NCBI GenBank assembly: GCA_947311845.1
Contig: CAMZMU010000115.1
Location: forward strand, 31,395,401-31,459,400
Length of the DNA stretch: 64,000 nt
From: Poa pratensis
Taxonomy: Eukaryota; Streptophyta; Magnoliopsida; Poales; Poaceae
Direction: 5' to 3'
The position numbers and the translations under genes were made by a program. This document shows, one piece after another, positions 34,183 to 45,609 of the stretch (position 1 is the stretch's first letter; every line of letters starts with the position of its first letter). The notes below the pieces were generated by a model, which ran no database searches, had not been told where the DNA came from, and saw only the letters and a program-made list of their open reading frames with translations.

Positions 34183-34524
34183 ATGGCTGCTCCCGTGTGC
34201 GGCTCCGTCCCTCCCTCCTCCACCACCCCATCCCCGGCGGCTGGCCACTCCGGCAGCCATCGGCCACCTTCAGCTTCCCCAGCGGTCACGCCACGCTGCA
34301 TTGACTTCAGCGGCAGCCCTATCTCCTCAGAGGCGTCGTCGGCTGAGTCCGTCAGGGCATATTTCAAGAAGGCTCTCCTGGGTGGGAAGGCGCCCCATCC
34401 CGAGTCCAGGCCGGTCCAGGCAAAGAGCTTTCATTCTGCGGCTGCCCCGGCCGCCGTGGCCACGCAAGGAAGGAGTGAAGCTCAAGGGCCGTCGCGCCCT
34501 GGTCCGGCAGCTCCCGCTGCCGAG
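34183..34524 (+). pseudogene. LINE ORF1, first segment
   Basis: 114 codons from the ATG at 34183: a Ser/Pro/Ala-rich start (MAAPVCGSVPPSSTTPSPAA), then CIDFSGSPISSEASSAESVR and YFKKALLGG. This is the usual disordered N-terminus of plant LINE ORF1. The frame is cut by the LTR-like insertion, whose first bases supply a TGA. Confidence 0.75.
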
Positions 34525-36230
34525 TGATGCATGTAAAATGCATACATGAACTTTGCACTTTAATTGCTTATATTCCAATCATATTTGCATCATATAAGGG
34601 TTATATCAATGTTTTATAATGATTTCTGGGAATATTCATTTATTTCCTATTTTTATGGAATTAACCCTGCACAGGCAGAAAACCCCGTTTTCTTATTTTA
34701 ATGTTTCAGGGACCCCAAACGTTAACGAAATCACCTGTAAATTTACGGGCGTCAATATTTGGAAGGAAGAAGACCTGTGGGCGAAGGAAGCGAGCAAACG
34801 GAGGCTCGAGGGCCAAACGAGGGGGGCCACGCGGCCAGGTACTGTAGCCGCGTGGGACCCACCCATTTGGGCCTCGTGGCTCCGTTGCCTTCGATCTCTT
34901 CTCCACCGACATCGTCTTGACCTAAAAATGTCTATAAAAAAGGTCCCATGACGTTTCGCGAAAGGAGCGCCGCACAAACACAGAAACACCGAAACGGAGA
35001 TCAGGAGCTGCAGATTGGAGGGGGAAAACTCCGGCGGGGCGCTGCCGGCGTGGTCTCCATCTTCTCTATCGACTTCTCCACCGTCTCCATGATGAAGAGG
35101 GAGTAGTCCACCTCTGGACTATGGGTTTGTGGAAGTAACTTATGTATCTCTCCTCTCTTGAGCTTTACTAATTAGCACCGTATGAGCTGCTGAACATGAT
35201 TACGGTCACCGTTGTAATACATTTGTGGTGGATCTTTATGAGGTAATATATCTTTGAGATTGCAATGTTTGTTTTAGTTATGAGTATAGATGCATATTAT
35301 GCACCCCGTTCTTGTCTACTTGTTTTGATCAAGCATGTTTATGAGAGCGTGTGTGGGGGAACGTGTGCATTAGTTGGAGTAACGGGAGGTGGCTAGTGCA
35401 GTGAACGTGAGAGAAAGTTCTGCGATCCACTTTGGCATCTTTACCTTACTTTGTTACCTCACTAGGGATAAACTAAAATACCATGCTACCGGGGATGTGG
35501 GCGTGACCATTGCCACTACTCCATGACTAGATCTAGCATGTTCTTATTTTCACTTCATGTCATGATACTTAATGCTATACTCTGAGTTATCTTAATTACT
35601 GAGGTGTTATGATTTAGTTCGCATCTTTGTGGAGTATAAGAGAGGTTAATAACCAAAAGATATCTATGTTATGACGTGATGCCCATATATCTAAGTAACT
35701 TGTTATCAAACCCTGTGTTGCAATCTCATATGTTAACTGTGTGTGTTCCATTGTCTACCACTTTATAAAGAGAGAGTGCATTTGTGAAACCATGAACCCC
35801 AGTCCATTTTTTATCATAAGAAACACCTTTCCAACACCATATACCATTTTTCTATTTTCAGCCATCATTAAATCCGAAAATACAAAAATATTTTTCATCT
35901 TGCATACATCATTCAAAAACCCAAAAATATCATTTATCATTGCATCCACCATCATTGCATATTTATTTCTTGTTTGCATTGCATAACTATCCTGATATCA
36001 TTCTTACACTTTGTGCTTGACAACCACATGTGAGGTTGAGCACCAAAACATCTAACCTTGTTTTGTAGGTAACCAAAACAAGGATAAGAAGATAAATCTA
36101 CCACTTCAGATTCCCCGAGAGTTCGATATTAAACCCTCGAGTCACCCCTCGTGGGGAAAACTGTCTTCCACTTACTATACACTCTGCACTTGGAGTCTCA
36201 ACCTAATCCCGTTTACTTTTGCAGGTATCA
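34525..36230 (+). mobile_element. LTR-like insertion (probable solo LTR)
   Basis: About 1.7 kb of AT-rich sequence interrupts LINE ORF1. It begins TGATGCATGTAAAATGCATA and ends ...TTTTGCA (36223) or ...GGTATCA (36230). A TATA box (TCTATAAAAAAGG, about 34931) with GC-rich sequence after it resembles the promoter/R region of an LTR. No coding sequence, primer site or second LTR is present. A matching 5-bp TSD was not found, so the exact right border and the solo-LTR reading are inference. Confidence 0.6.
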
Positions 36231-37975
36231 AAGCCTTGCTCTTCGGGACCATCATCGAGCAAGAAGATGTTGGAAGCGCGCAGCCTTGGACGGTCCAACG
36301 GAAGAAAGGGTGGTAGCGCAAGGAAAGGCGCGCCGCGTTGTTGGCAAGGCAGAGGAACGCCTTCAATGGCAAGCAGAGGTAGCGTGCCTCTCCCAATGGG
36401 ATCCTGCTCCGGGCGCTTCTTAAGGAGAAGGCGGTTCGCAAATGCTTCAAGCGCTTTGCCCGCTCTCATCATGTTTCAGACTGCCGTGATCCTCCCACAT
36501 GCCTCCTTTGCAACCAATCGGGGCACAAAGCTCGGTGGTGCACCGCTGCTTCGGTTAACCCTCCACCGCCACAGCGCCTACCGCCTTCCCAGCGCATCAC
36601 CTTCCCGCCTGGCCACCCCGAGCTTTCTCGCCGCCCGCCTGCCACTCGCCTCACCTACCCGCCTGGGCACCCGAAGCTGCTTCGCAGGCCTCTGGCTTCC
36701 CGTCTCGTTTTTTCCCCAGGCCACCCTGATCGCCCCACCGCCACCCGCCCCGCTGCTTCTGGCCCTTCCCATCGCGCCGCCGCCTCTTCTTCATCCTACG
36801 CGGCGGCCGCTGCTTCTGTTCTACCGCCTGCGGCGCGAACCTTGAGCATTCCGGGTGCAGCTGAGCGTCGCCCGAGACTGGTGTCGGGCGTGGCGTATGT
36901 CTCGTCCGCGATGAACTCGGCGGAGACTCACTTCGAGCGCCATGGTGTGGTTCTTGGCGTGCATGGAGCGCGTGCCGACCTATCCATACGACAGGTGACT
37001 GCGGTGGTCGTGGCACAGCTCGAGATCCCAGAGGGGGCTGTGGAGGTCTCCGTCCTCAACCACGGAGGCGACTCTCTTGTGGTGTTCAGGTACCTGGGGC
37101 ACGTCGACAGGACGTCCTCTCCGACGCGCAGAGCTTCGGCTCACAGCCGTCTTGGATCGCGGCCTCGTCAACGCTCGCCCCGGCTGGCGGCGACACGCTA
37201 GGTCGCGGTGGTCACCATGTTGGCGGGTCGGCAAGACACGGTGGGTTTCAGCGCCAGCGCCAGCGGCCGACCAATTTCGATGGCGTCGCTTCTGGTGCAT
37301 GGCGCCAGAGGCGGCATCTTGTATCCACGGTGCATGTGCCAGCCCCACTGGAGATCAACGGCGGAGATGACGGTGCTTCGTCTGCTGGGGCGTTTGAGGT
37401 GCTCTGCGCTGCGGACGGCGCTCCGTCTGCTGATGGTGCACGCCCCAACGGCTCCCTGTTGGCCTCTGCAGTTTCGGCACGGGGCGCCGGCGCTCGGTTC
37501 ACGGACGGAGGTGCAGCGAGGGATGCGCCGAGAGAGCCTGTGCAGCAGTTGCAGTGCCATTCCGAGAACACGGTTGGGCTTCCTTTCCTGGTGCCGGACA
37601 AGGACCCTAGCCTTTCTCATGTCTCTGAAGCCTGCGATGCTGCGGCTCTGGACCAGCGTGCTGCGGCTGATCTCGTGGACACTGCGTCCGGCGCTTTGGA
37701 GGACACTGCAACAAAGGGTGCAAGTTTGACTACGACCCATCCTGTCCCTCTGGCGGATGTGGTGGTCAATGTCATGTCGGGCCCCACATCTGCTGAGATG
37801 GAGAAGGCCCTTCGGGCAGATGATCTTGGTGGGCCACTTGACGCTGCGCTGGTTCCTGTGACTCAAGACGGTAAGATGCTTGGGCCTTTGGAGGCCCAAT
37901 CTGGAGATGCGTCTGGGCCTCAAGCTTTGCGGATTATGCAGCCCGCGACCGTCAACCTAGCTCAGCCTGCCCGAG
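36231..37975 (+). pseudogene. LINE ORF1, middle segment with zinc knuckle
   Basis: The frame through 36443-37201 encodes CFKRFARSHHVSDCRD then CLLCNQSGHKARWC, a CX2CX4HX4C zinc knuckle. A Pro-rich stretch of PPGHPEL-type repeats and VLGVHGARADLSIRQVTAVV follow. Two in-frame TAG stops (36314-36316, 36380-36382) stand where Trp is likely. A frame change follows near 37201; 37330-37975 continues in another frame. ORF1 proteins bind LINE RNA; this one is not translatable. Confidence 0.8.
37735..37970 (+). repeat. Duplicated ORF1 segment, copy 1
   Basis: Nearly identical to 38942-39163. The other copy lacks about 20 bp (around CATGTCGGGCCCCACATCTG) and differs at a few single bases. Confidence 0.92.
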
Positions 37976-38016
37976 TACTCCACGATCCCTTCCCGAAGGG
38001 AAAGCTTTGGGTGTCG

Positions 38017-38933
38017 CTAGGGAGAGGGTTCCCTTCCCGAAGGGAAAGCTACGCGCGCCCGAGTACTCCACGATCGACGCGTGGCAGGCAGTGGAAAGGT
38101 CCGTTCGGTGGGCAGCTTGCTAGCGAGAGGAGTCGTTGCGTGTTACACTTTTTCTCTTTTTCCGTTTGATACGCTCGCTTAGATGCTTCCGCGCGCTTAG
38201 CTCTGTACATCGATCAGTCCCAACGATCAACTACCTAGCGTGTGTTGATCGGAAGCCCCCGCGCAGTACGTGTGCTTGCCCAGGCACGTACTCATGTGAG
38301 CGCTGGAGGCTAGCGATCCAAAGCTCCACACAATTCCATCGGTAGTACAAGCAACCAGCTACAAACGTACGCACCAGTTCAGTACGTATAGATGGACTCA
38401 TGAGAAAAGGGGAAAACATTACAAACTAAATCGAGAACAGTGTACAATTATAAAGAACATGGATAACAACTACACAGATCAGTCTGTACAACTAAACAGA
38501 CACATATTATACAGACACAGGTTGCACAACTATACAGGTACAGGTTGTACAACTGCATAACACATGTTGTACAACTAGACAGAGATAGGTTGTACAGACA
38601 CAGGTTGTACAACTACACAGACACAGGTTGTACAACTACACAACACAGGTTGTACAGACACAGGTTGTACAACTAAATAAACACAAGTTGTGCAGACACA
38701 TGTTGTACAACTAAACAGACACAGGTTGTACAGACACAAGTTGTACAACTAGACAGACACATGTTGTACAGACACAGGTTGTACAGACGCAGGTTGTACA
38801 ACTAGACAGACACAGGTTGTACAGACACAGGTTGTACAGATGCAGGTTGTACAGATCATGTGAGGAGAAACCGACACTTGTCACAATTAGAACGATTGTC
38901 TGGTTCCCTTTCCAAAGGGAACCCTTTTTCTAG
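38017..38933. mobile_element. Probable terminal-inverted-repeat element in LINE ORF1
   Basis: Left end CTAGGGAGAGGGTTCCCTT and the complement of the right end, CTAGAAAAAGGGTTCCCTTT, form imperfect inverted repeats, each with a small GGGAA palindrome. An extra copy of the left palindrome (CCCTTCCCGAAGGGAAAGC) and of CCCGAGTACTCCACGATC lies at 37969-38076. No transposase is present. TSDs could not be identified. A minisatellite fills the right half. Confidence 0.5.
38455..38865. repeat. GTTGTACA minisatellite
   Basis: More than 15 irregular units of CAGACACAGGTTGTACAACTA or shorter CAGACACAGGTTGTA forms. Half-palindromic TTGTACAA cores suggest possible protein-binding repeats, which is inference. 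Confidence 0.9.
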
Positions 38934-38941
38934 TAATTACC

Positions 38942-39163
38942 CGACCCATCCTGTCCCTCTGGCGGATGTGGTGGTCAATGTCTGAGATGGAGAAGGCCCT
39001 TCGGACAGATGATCTTGGTGGGCCACTTGACGCTGCGCTGGTTCCTGTGACTCAAGACGGTAAGATGCTTGGGCCTTTGGAGGCCCAATCTGGAGATGCG
39101 TCTGGGCCTCAAGCTTTGCAGATTATGCAGCCTGCGACCGTCAACCTAGCTCAGCCTGCTCAG
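38942..39163 (+). repeat. Duplicated ORF1 segment, copy 2
   Basis: Copy of 37735-37970. From here ORF1 continues normally into CAGGTGACGGATCAAGTCAA, so this is the junction that retains the downstream LINE sequence. Confidence 0.9.
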
Positions 39164-39659
39164 GTGACGGATCAAGTCAACCCAACTCTCTTCTTCTCCA
39201 CGGCGGTCGTTGCCGACCAGGATGTCCAGGTTGTAGGGGAGGGATTGCAGCTGCAGACTCAGCAAGAGCTGTTGAGCGGCATGTCGCCGGCGGAGGTGGC
39301 CGCCGTTGCCAAGATGAAATCCTTCTGCTCCAACATCCTCAAGACCCTAGCCCCCCACTACTCCGCGAGATTGAGGCGTCTAAGCGCATATCGGAGGCGG
39401 AGCCGTTCACCCCACGGCGGAGTACGTGCGCATCGGCCAGCAAGCCGCCACCCCTGCTTCTAAGAGGGCTTCTGCGGTGGAGACGGTGCTGCTTAAGGCG
39501 CTCGGCATCACACCGACAGAACTGGAGGTCAACGAGGATGCGCTTCAAGAGTTTCGGCATTTCTTCGACTCCCCACTCCATGAGCGCCAATTGCGAGCAA
39601 TTGCCATGATCTTTGGCAAGGCTGTCCCCCCCCCCCCCCCCCCCCCCGTGAAGATTTGA
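39164..39659 (+). pseudogene. LINE ORF1, C-terminal segment
   Basis: After a frame change near 39350-39420, the segment 39426-39625 encodes ALGITPTELEVNEDALQEFR and FFDSPLHERQLRAIAMIFGK, the conserved C-terminal motif of grass LINE ORF1. It runs into a poly(C) tract. Confidence 0.75.
39626..39647. repeat. Poly(C) tract, 22 bp
   Basis: Uninterrupted C run at the end of LINE ORF1. Confidence 0.85.
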
Positions 39660-39756
39660 TCAAGGAGTGCCAGACATAGGTCAGCGTCAGTGTCCAGTGA
39701 GCTTGTTTGGCCCAGGAGTGGAGTTCTTCTTTAGTTTTTCCATGGATTTAGTCCTA

Positions 39757-40714
39757 GAAATTCTTAGTTAGAATGTGAGAGGGCTCAATGACCCTAGGAG
39801 AAGCGATGCTCTGCGTGAGTTCATAGCTCTGATCCACGCTAGCCTGGTGTGTCTCCAGGAGACGAAACTGAGTGTTATTGATCATTATATGGTTATGCAG
39901 TGTTTGGGTCCATCTTTCGATGGTTTCTCGTATTTGCCGACAGTTGGAACTAGAGGTGGCATTCTTGCCTGGGATTCCTCGGTGTTTGAGGTGCAGAACA
40001 TCACCATGGATACTTACTCTCTTAATGCAGAGGTTCATTCAAAGGATAAAGACTCCTGGTGGATCACGGTGGTTTATGGACCACAGTCTTCAGAAGAAAA
40101 AATTCAGTTCTTGCAGGAGCTATCTGAGAGACGCACCCTCTGTCACAGTCCTTGGCTTATCATTGGAGATTTTAACATGATTCTTAGAGCTGCTGAGAAG
40201 AATAATCAAAATCTGGACAGGGCTTCTATGACAAGATTTAGATCCTTTGTGGCTGACCAGGAGCTTAAGGAGGTGTACATGCATGGCAGAAGGTTTACGT
40301 GGAGTAACGAGCGGCTCAATCCCACCATGACAATGATTGACAAGGCTTTGATCTCAGTTGATTGGGACTTGCTGCATCCAGATGCAATCCTACAGGCTCT
40401 ATCATCGTCGGTTTCAGACCACACCCGCTGCATCTGTCCCATAATGCTGGACACCGTCCTAAAAGGAGGTTTCGTTTTGAAAGTTTTTGGACCCGGCTGG
40501 AGGGGTTTGAGACAGCTGTACAGGAAGGCTGGCAGTGTGATCCTAATATCACTGATCCTTTCAAAAGGCTCAATGAGAAGCTCAGAAATACGGCTGTACA
40601 CCTGCAAGCTTGGAGTCAGAGGACAGTAGGTCATGTCAAGCTAAAAATTGCAATTGCAAATCTGGTTATTCATAAATTGGAAGCTGCTATGGACAATAGG
40701 AGGCTATCTATGGA
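39757..40714 (+). pseudogene. LINE ORF2, endonuclease domain
   Basis: Endonuclease/exonuclease/phosphatase fold motifs in order: NVRGLNDPRR, CLQETKL, ITVVYGP, LIIGDFNMI and SDHT. These include the metal-binding Glu, Asp/Asn and the SDH catalytic box. This enzyme nicks target DNA to prime reverse transcription. Lesions: TAG at 39769-39771 just before NVRG (Trp expected), a frame change at about 40418 right after SDH, then the CACTA insertion at 40715. Confidence 0.85.
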
Positions 40715-43028
40715 CACTACAAAGGAAAATATTTTTGTTGACAAATCACTTTCGTCATGCATTAGCCAATTTTCGTCAAGGATTACATGGGGGTGACGAA
40801 ATTTGTTCGTCATGGGGTTCGTCACCGAATCTCCGTCATAAAATATCAGGGGTGACGGTATGCAATTTTTCATCACTGTCAAACGTTTGATGGTGACGAA
40901 GAGAAAATTCGTCAACGTTGAGGGTTAATCGTTGACGGTATGTTTTGTCATCAAATATTGGCAACTTTGTCACTGTCAAATGGTAAGTGAGTGTGTGATT
41001 GGTCTAGAAAAGCTGATGTGGCCTTACATGTGGGTCCCATCATGCTGATGTGGCTGCTGACAACGTGGGTCCGACGGCAATGAAGTAGATGCTTATGTGT
41101 GGGTCAGACGGTAGTGACGTGGCATTCAGTCATTTGGGTCCCGCACGGTGCTGACAAGTGGAACCCATAGTGATTGTTTTTTACTATCAATAAATCATGA
41201 AATGGTTGAAGATTACAAAAAGAAAATGTATTGAAAAAACTAATTGTATTACAATGTACACTGATGGTTTACATTTAAACTGTGCATATACATCAATACT
41301 TAAACTGAAACAAAACCAAAAAATCTATATCTAATTCAGATCCATCTGTACTGGCTAGTCTCCGTGCACAGATAAAGAAAAACGAAAAAACAGGTGCCAC
41401 CATGCAGCTCCTCCATAGCCTCCTATGAACTCCAACACACGGTTTGGATATTTTTTTCTCTCTTCACAAATACTCGAAGGAATGAGAGGGGTACAATAGC
41501 CTGCTGCAATCTGCACAAAGTTAAAATTTAGATTCAGCAAAACATAGACTTCCATCCACATCAGGAGGCAGGAGGCAGTGTACAGATATTAATACTGATT
41601 GTGAACTGGAACAGAACTAAGCTAAAACATACATCTCACTAGAAGCGTTGACTGTAAAGGGTCATCTATGATAGATCCATGGAGTCGCAGAGACCCAGCT
41701 TCACAACTTGAAGTTTGGATATTATTGCAAGATTCCTGCAACCAGACAAAAAGAAAGTTGGCACAACAATTTTTTCCACTTCACCTATGAAATGCATAGC
41801 AAGAGCCAAGAGATACATACCACACCCTGCTTATTCTATCCCAAACATAATACCTCACCTTGATCTGCAAAAATTTCACAACAATGACGTCAAAATCAAC
41901 AAAAGAAGAAGCTCGCTACTTCCATAGTTCCATGTTCTAGCAATTGACAGGAAGTAGGTAGAATGGAAAATAGATTTGCTCTCTTCATTACATATTGGTT
42001 CCTTACTTTCCGCATTGATACTAACATGGGTCGTGGCCGACACATCGAGGACACTGGATCCAACAGATGAATGAGCCCGCTTCCAAACTGAAACACATAA
42101 ACAATAAAGGTTGACAGTATATTGAACATAAACATTATATGGAAACACAAAGACTAATGACAGTACATTGTTATTAATCAACCAAATAGCAGTGTTGCAC
42201 TGAGATCCCTAAATACCAGTTCAGCTATTATACAGTATATCACAACTGATCACAAACAAAACTGATGAATTTCAAACATCCATTCAAATTGAACATACAA
42301 AAGTGGACTTTCAGTATTTTAGGATAGCCCTGGGTGTATGATCTGACCAGACACCAAGTTACATGCACTTGATCTATTTATGAGTGCAATCTTATCAGTG
42401 CTTGGCTGTTAGTACTCACACTTAGGTATAATTGGAGTAAGCATTTTGGTTTTCAGCTCAATATTGTTGAACACGAATAGAGAAACAGAACTGAATAGAA
42501 ATGAACTGAACAATTCGATAAGAAGATCCCAATCAATGAGAACAATCAACCGAACAATCACTGAATGGATAATCATAAAGAGCAGTGGTTCGTCGTGCAC
42601 TTACCTTAACCTCGACGTTCAATAGACGAATTTATATCGGCGTCATAATCCTCAAACCTGTGGACGAAACCACTCACAAACTAGACCATGATAAGGTAAC
42701 AATATATTTCTAACTTGTACCTAGAGCTTCGCGTTCTATAGAGTTAACCATCAGGATAGATGCACATATTTCTACGTACATACAGAGCAGGCTTGAAACA
42801 TAAATATTCTGCTAGAAAACCATCGGAAGTCATGGTGTGCAAAACTACCTGGATTATTTAGATATCAAAGTAATCAGATCTTTGCTAATCTCAGTTTGTA
42901 CACAGATTGGTGAAACAAGTCCAACAGGAATTAATGGATCTACACGTCTCTGATACACGCCAGATTTACTTGATTCAAATATTAGCCTCAACTTAATACG
43001 CTGATAGATCTAGCCATACCAAAGACTT

Positions 43029-43496
43029 CTAGACTGAAACGAGATACCCATGTACTACAATTAACCACTCGCAGATCGGCTCAAATGGCTCCCTGGGAAA
43101 TAAACTGCAGACCGGATAGAAGAAAGCAAACCGATAAATGAAGGAGCAGCACCACTGGAACTGAGTGGTCTTCGGGATGTGCTGCGGAGACGAGCTGCGA
43201 GACTCCAGTTTGGGATTTGTACTTGAACGGCGGTGATGGAGACTGGAGATCTTTGATGCGGCGGCCACCAGGTCTAGGCGCCTTGCTCGTCCATGCCGGG
43301 CACCAGGTCGACGCGTAGAGCTCCGGCGCTTCCCTGACGTTGGTCTCGACGAGCACGAGGACCGTCGACGCGGATCCATCCGGTCATCAGGAGGGATGGC
43401 GGCGCTCGCAGGACGCGAGGGGATCACAGATGCGGTTGGGTTGGAGGAAAGGGGATCGAGGGAAGTGAGGGAGTGGTGGCGGCCATTGCGGTGCAT
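43029..43496 (-). CDS. GC-rich open frame inside the CACTA element, unrecognised
   Basis: 155 codons from the ATG at 43496 (MHRNGRHHSLTSLDPLSSNP), Ser/Arg-rich, passing at the 3' end into hydrophobic sequence of ordinary base composition. It looks like a host first exon or transcript leader carried by the element. AT-rich sequence downstream on the minus strand (43000-41300) has several possible splice sites but no recognisable protein. Capture is inference. Confidence 0.3.
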   Translation of the reverse strand: MHRNGRHHSLTSLDPLSSNPTASVIPSRPASAAIPPDDRMDPRRRSSCSSRPTSGKRRSSTRRPGARHGRARRLDLVAAASKISSLHHRRSSTNPKLESRSSSPQHIPKTTQFQWCCSFIYRFAFFYPVCSLFPREPFEPICEWLIVVHGYLVSV

Positions 43497-43698
43497 GGAT
43501 CGAGAGATAACGAGAGATGTGTCTCGTCCTATGAGAGGAGGCTGAGTGCATTTGGTTGCGTACTGGACGTCGGATGTGTAGTTGCTGTACGGTTCAGATG
43601 TGTGATCCGTGCGTAGCTGTTTGGGGCGCTCTTATTGGCTGGAATAGTTTCGCCTATCATGTGTCTGTCCTCCTATTAATTTTGGCATAAAGTAATTT

Positions 43699-44730
43699 AA
43701 ATAGGCGAAATTAGATAGAAAGCGAGAAAATACTTAATATTTGAGAAGTGTCCATCAAATATGGATTACTTTTCATGAAAATTGGATGGGTATCTGTTTG
43801 CACCATATTTTTGTATTTGCACAAAAAAAGTAATTTTTGGCACTTAGGAAATGAAAAATGATATTTCTAAAAATAATTTGAAAATTCAGTTTGGCAACAT
43901 TGTTTTCCATGTCAAGATACACCTATGCGTCAAATAATGGGCACATTATCACAAACTATGCCACGGGAATGGCCATATCTTGATCATTTGGCTTGAACCC
44001 TATAGATGTTTATAAATGATAGACTTTTGTGTGAAGGATATTTTTGAACAGTTTGTAAAAATAAATTTTATCATTTATCCTATCAATTAGTACACATAAA
44101 AGAACTACATGCCAAAATGATTTCTTTTTTTGAGTTTTTTTCACTTTCTTTGAAGTTTTTGAAAAAATGGTCAAAATGGTCAGGATGGCTACCCACTGAA
44201 AGGGGTCAAATTCTTCAAAACTATCGACAATTCTTTGATATAATCAATACTTGTGTACCTTAAAATGAATTTCAGAAAAAAAATAGCAAACTATCACACA
44301 CTTGTAGTTCAAATTTGAATTACTTTTGAAAAATCATTTAAATAGGCAAAATTAGATAGAAACCGAGAAAAATTATAATATTTGTGGATTATCCATAAAA
44401 TATGGAGTACTTTGTGTGAAAATTGGATGTGTGCCATTTTGCACCATATGTTTTGTACTTGCTTCACAAAAAGTCATTTTTGGCACTTAGAAAATCGAAA
44501 ATGATATTTCTAAAAATAATTTGAAACTCCGTTTGGCACCATTGTTTTCCATGCCAAGATACACCTATGTGACAAATATGGGCACTTTATAAAAAACTAT
44601 GCAACGGGAATGGCCATACCTTGAAACCTATACATGTTTATAGATAATAAACCTTTTTGTGAAGGATATTTTTAAAAAGTTTATCAAAACTCAATTTTAT
44701 CATTTATCCTATCAATATGTGCCGAATATG
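43699..44730. repeat. 641-bp tandem repeat, two copies
   Basis: AAATAGGC(G/A)AAATTAGATA starts at 43699 and 44340. The copies share TTTTTGGCACTTAG.AAAT, ATGATATTTCTAAAAATAAT and ATTTTATCATTTATCCTATC. No coding content. Confidence 0.88.
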
Positions 44731-44834
44731 GTCTTATTATACATCCTATGCCATATAAATTGCCATGATCTTGTTGTGTGTGTTTGCCGAGGGAGAAAAT
44801 AGCTTACAAATAAAATCTGTTTGTATCAACTACC

Positions 44835-45200
44835 AAAAGGTTGTGGTATCGTGGTGGTAGCTGCCTTTGCATCTTGTTGTTTCCTGTATCGAGTCTTGAA
44901 CCACCTTTTATTCTGTTTTCGATTAATTTCCTCCTTGCATGAATATTAAAATATTTCTGCTTTCTCTTATATCATAAGACGTGAAGTGGTCTAGTGGATA
45001 ACCATAATCTGTTTCTTTGGGAGGTCTTGGGTTCGATTCCTCAATCTGCAACTTTTATTCCTTTTTTAGTATTTGCCTCGCTGCATACATATTAAAAAGT
45101 TGTTCCGTTTACAAGTGTTTCATATGGTGGGAGATGGTGCAGTGGTTACCTATTACCTCATACTTCGTGGAGGTCTTGTGTTCGATTCCTATTTGGTGCA
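44835..45200 (+). repeat. Three tandem tRNA-like units
   Basis: The unit at 44981-45052 has an A-box-like TGGTCTAGTGGATA and a perfect B box GGTTCGATTCC (45030-45040). The unit at 45124-45200 has GATGGTGCAGTGGTTACC and TGTTCGATTCC. A more decayed unit lies at about 44845-44905 (GGTGGTAGCTGCC ... GTATCGAGTCTTG). Units share the linker CTTTTATTC...CATA.ATATTAAAA. Spacing of the GTCTTG core is 130 and 149 bp. The anticodon arm does not fold properly, so these are not functional tRNA genes. Confidence 0.65.
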
Positions 45201-45609
45201 TTTATTTTTTATATATTCAAAATGAACACAATATATATATGGCAGAGCTTGCAGATCAGTAGACCGCATGATATTTAAAACTTATAACATTTAATATTTT
45301 CTTGACTACTGGGTCCCGCAAGAAAAATGAAATAAAAATTATAACAGATGATTTTTTAACTGACATGTGGGTCCTGAATTATATTCATTGACGGTTTACA
45401 TACACCACGATGTTGATTCATCACCTATTAACAGAGACGATGGCAGCCCTTCCGGGTTTGGTAATGGGTGACGATTTTTTGTTGACAAAAATAAAACCGT
45501 CAAGCATTAACCTGCATGCGTGACGCCAGATGCAATCCGTCACCTATTAAGACATATCCATGACGGTATGCAATTTCGTCACCAGACAAATATCACATTT
45601 CTTGTAGTG

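Larger units (their letters stand above)
40715..45609. mobile_element. CACTA element, non-autonomous, 4895 bp
   Basis: Begins CACTACAAAGGAAAATATTT and ends ACATTTCTTGTAGTG, flanked by the 3-bp TSD GGA (40712-40714 and 45610-45612). Removing it joins LINE ORF2 cleanly (LSMDEEAWLRR). The ends carry repeated GTGACG/CGTCAC motifs (40770-40930 and 45390-45580), the subterminal binding sites expected for this class. No transposase is encoded. Inside are a GC-rich open frame, a 641-bp tandem repeat and tRNA-like units. Confidence 0.93.

Noticed and set aside
34525..36230. Complete LTR retrotransposon
   Set aside because: Only about 1.7 kb, no coding sequence, no primer site, no second LTR.
38455..38865. 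CRISPR-like repeat array
   Set aside because: Plant nuclear DNA; units and spacings are irregular and spacers are not unique. It is a minisatellite.
44981..45052. Functional tRNA gene
   Set aside because: A and B boxes are present but the anticodon and acceptor arms do not pair properly.
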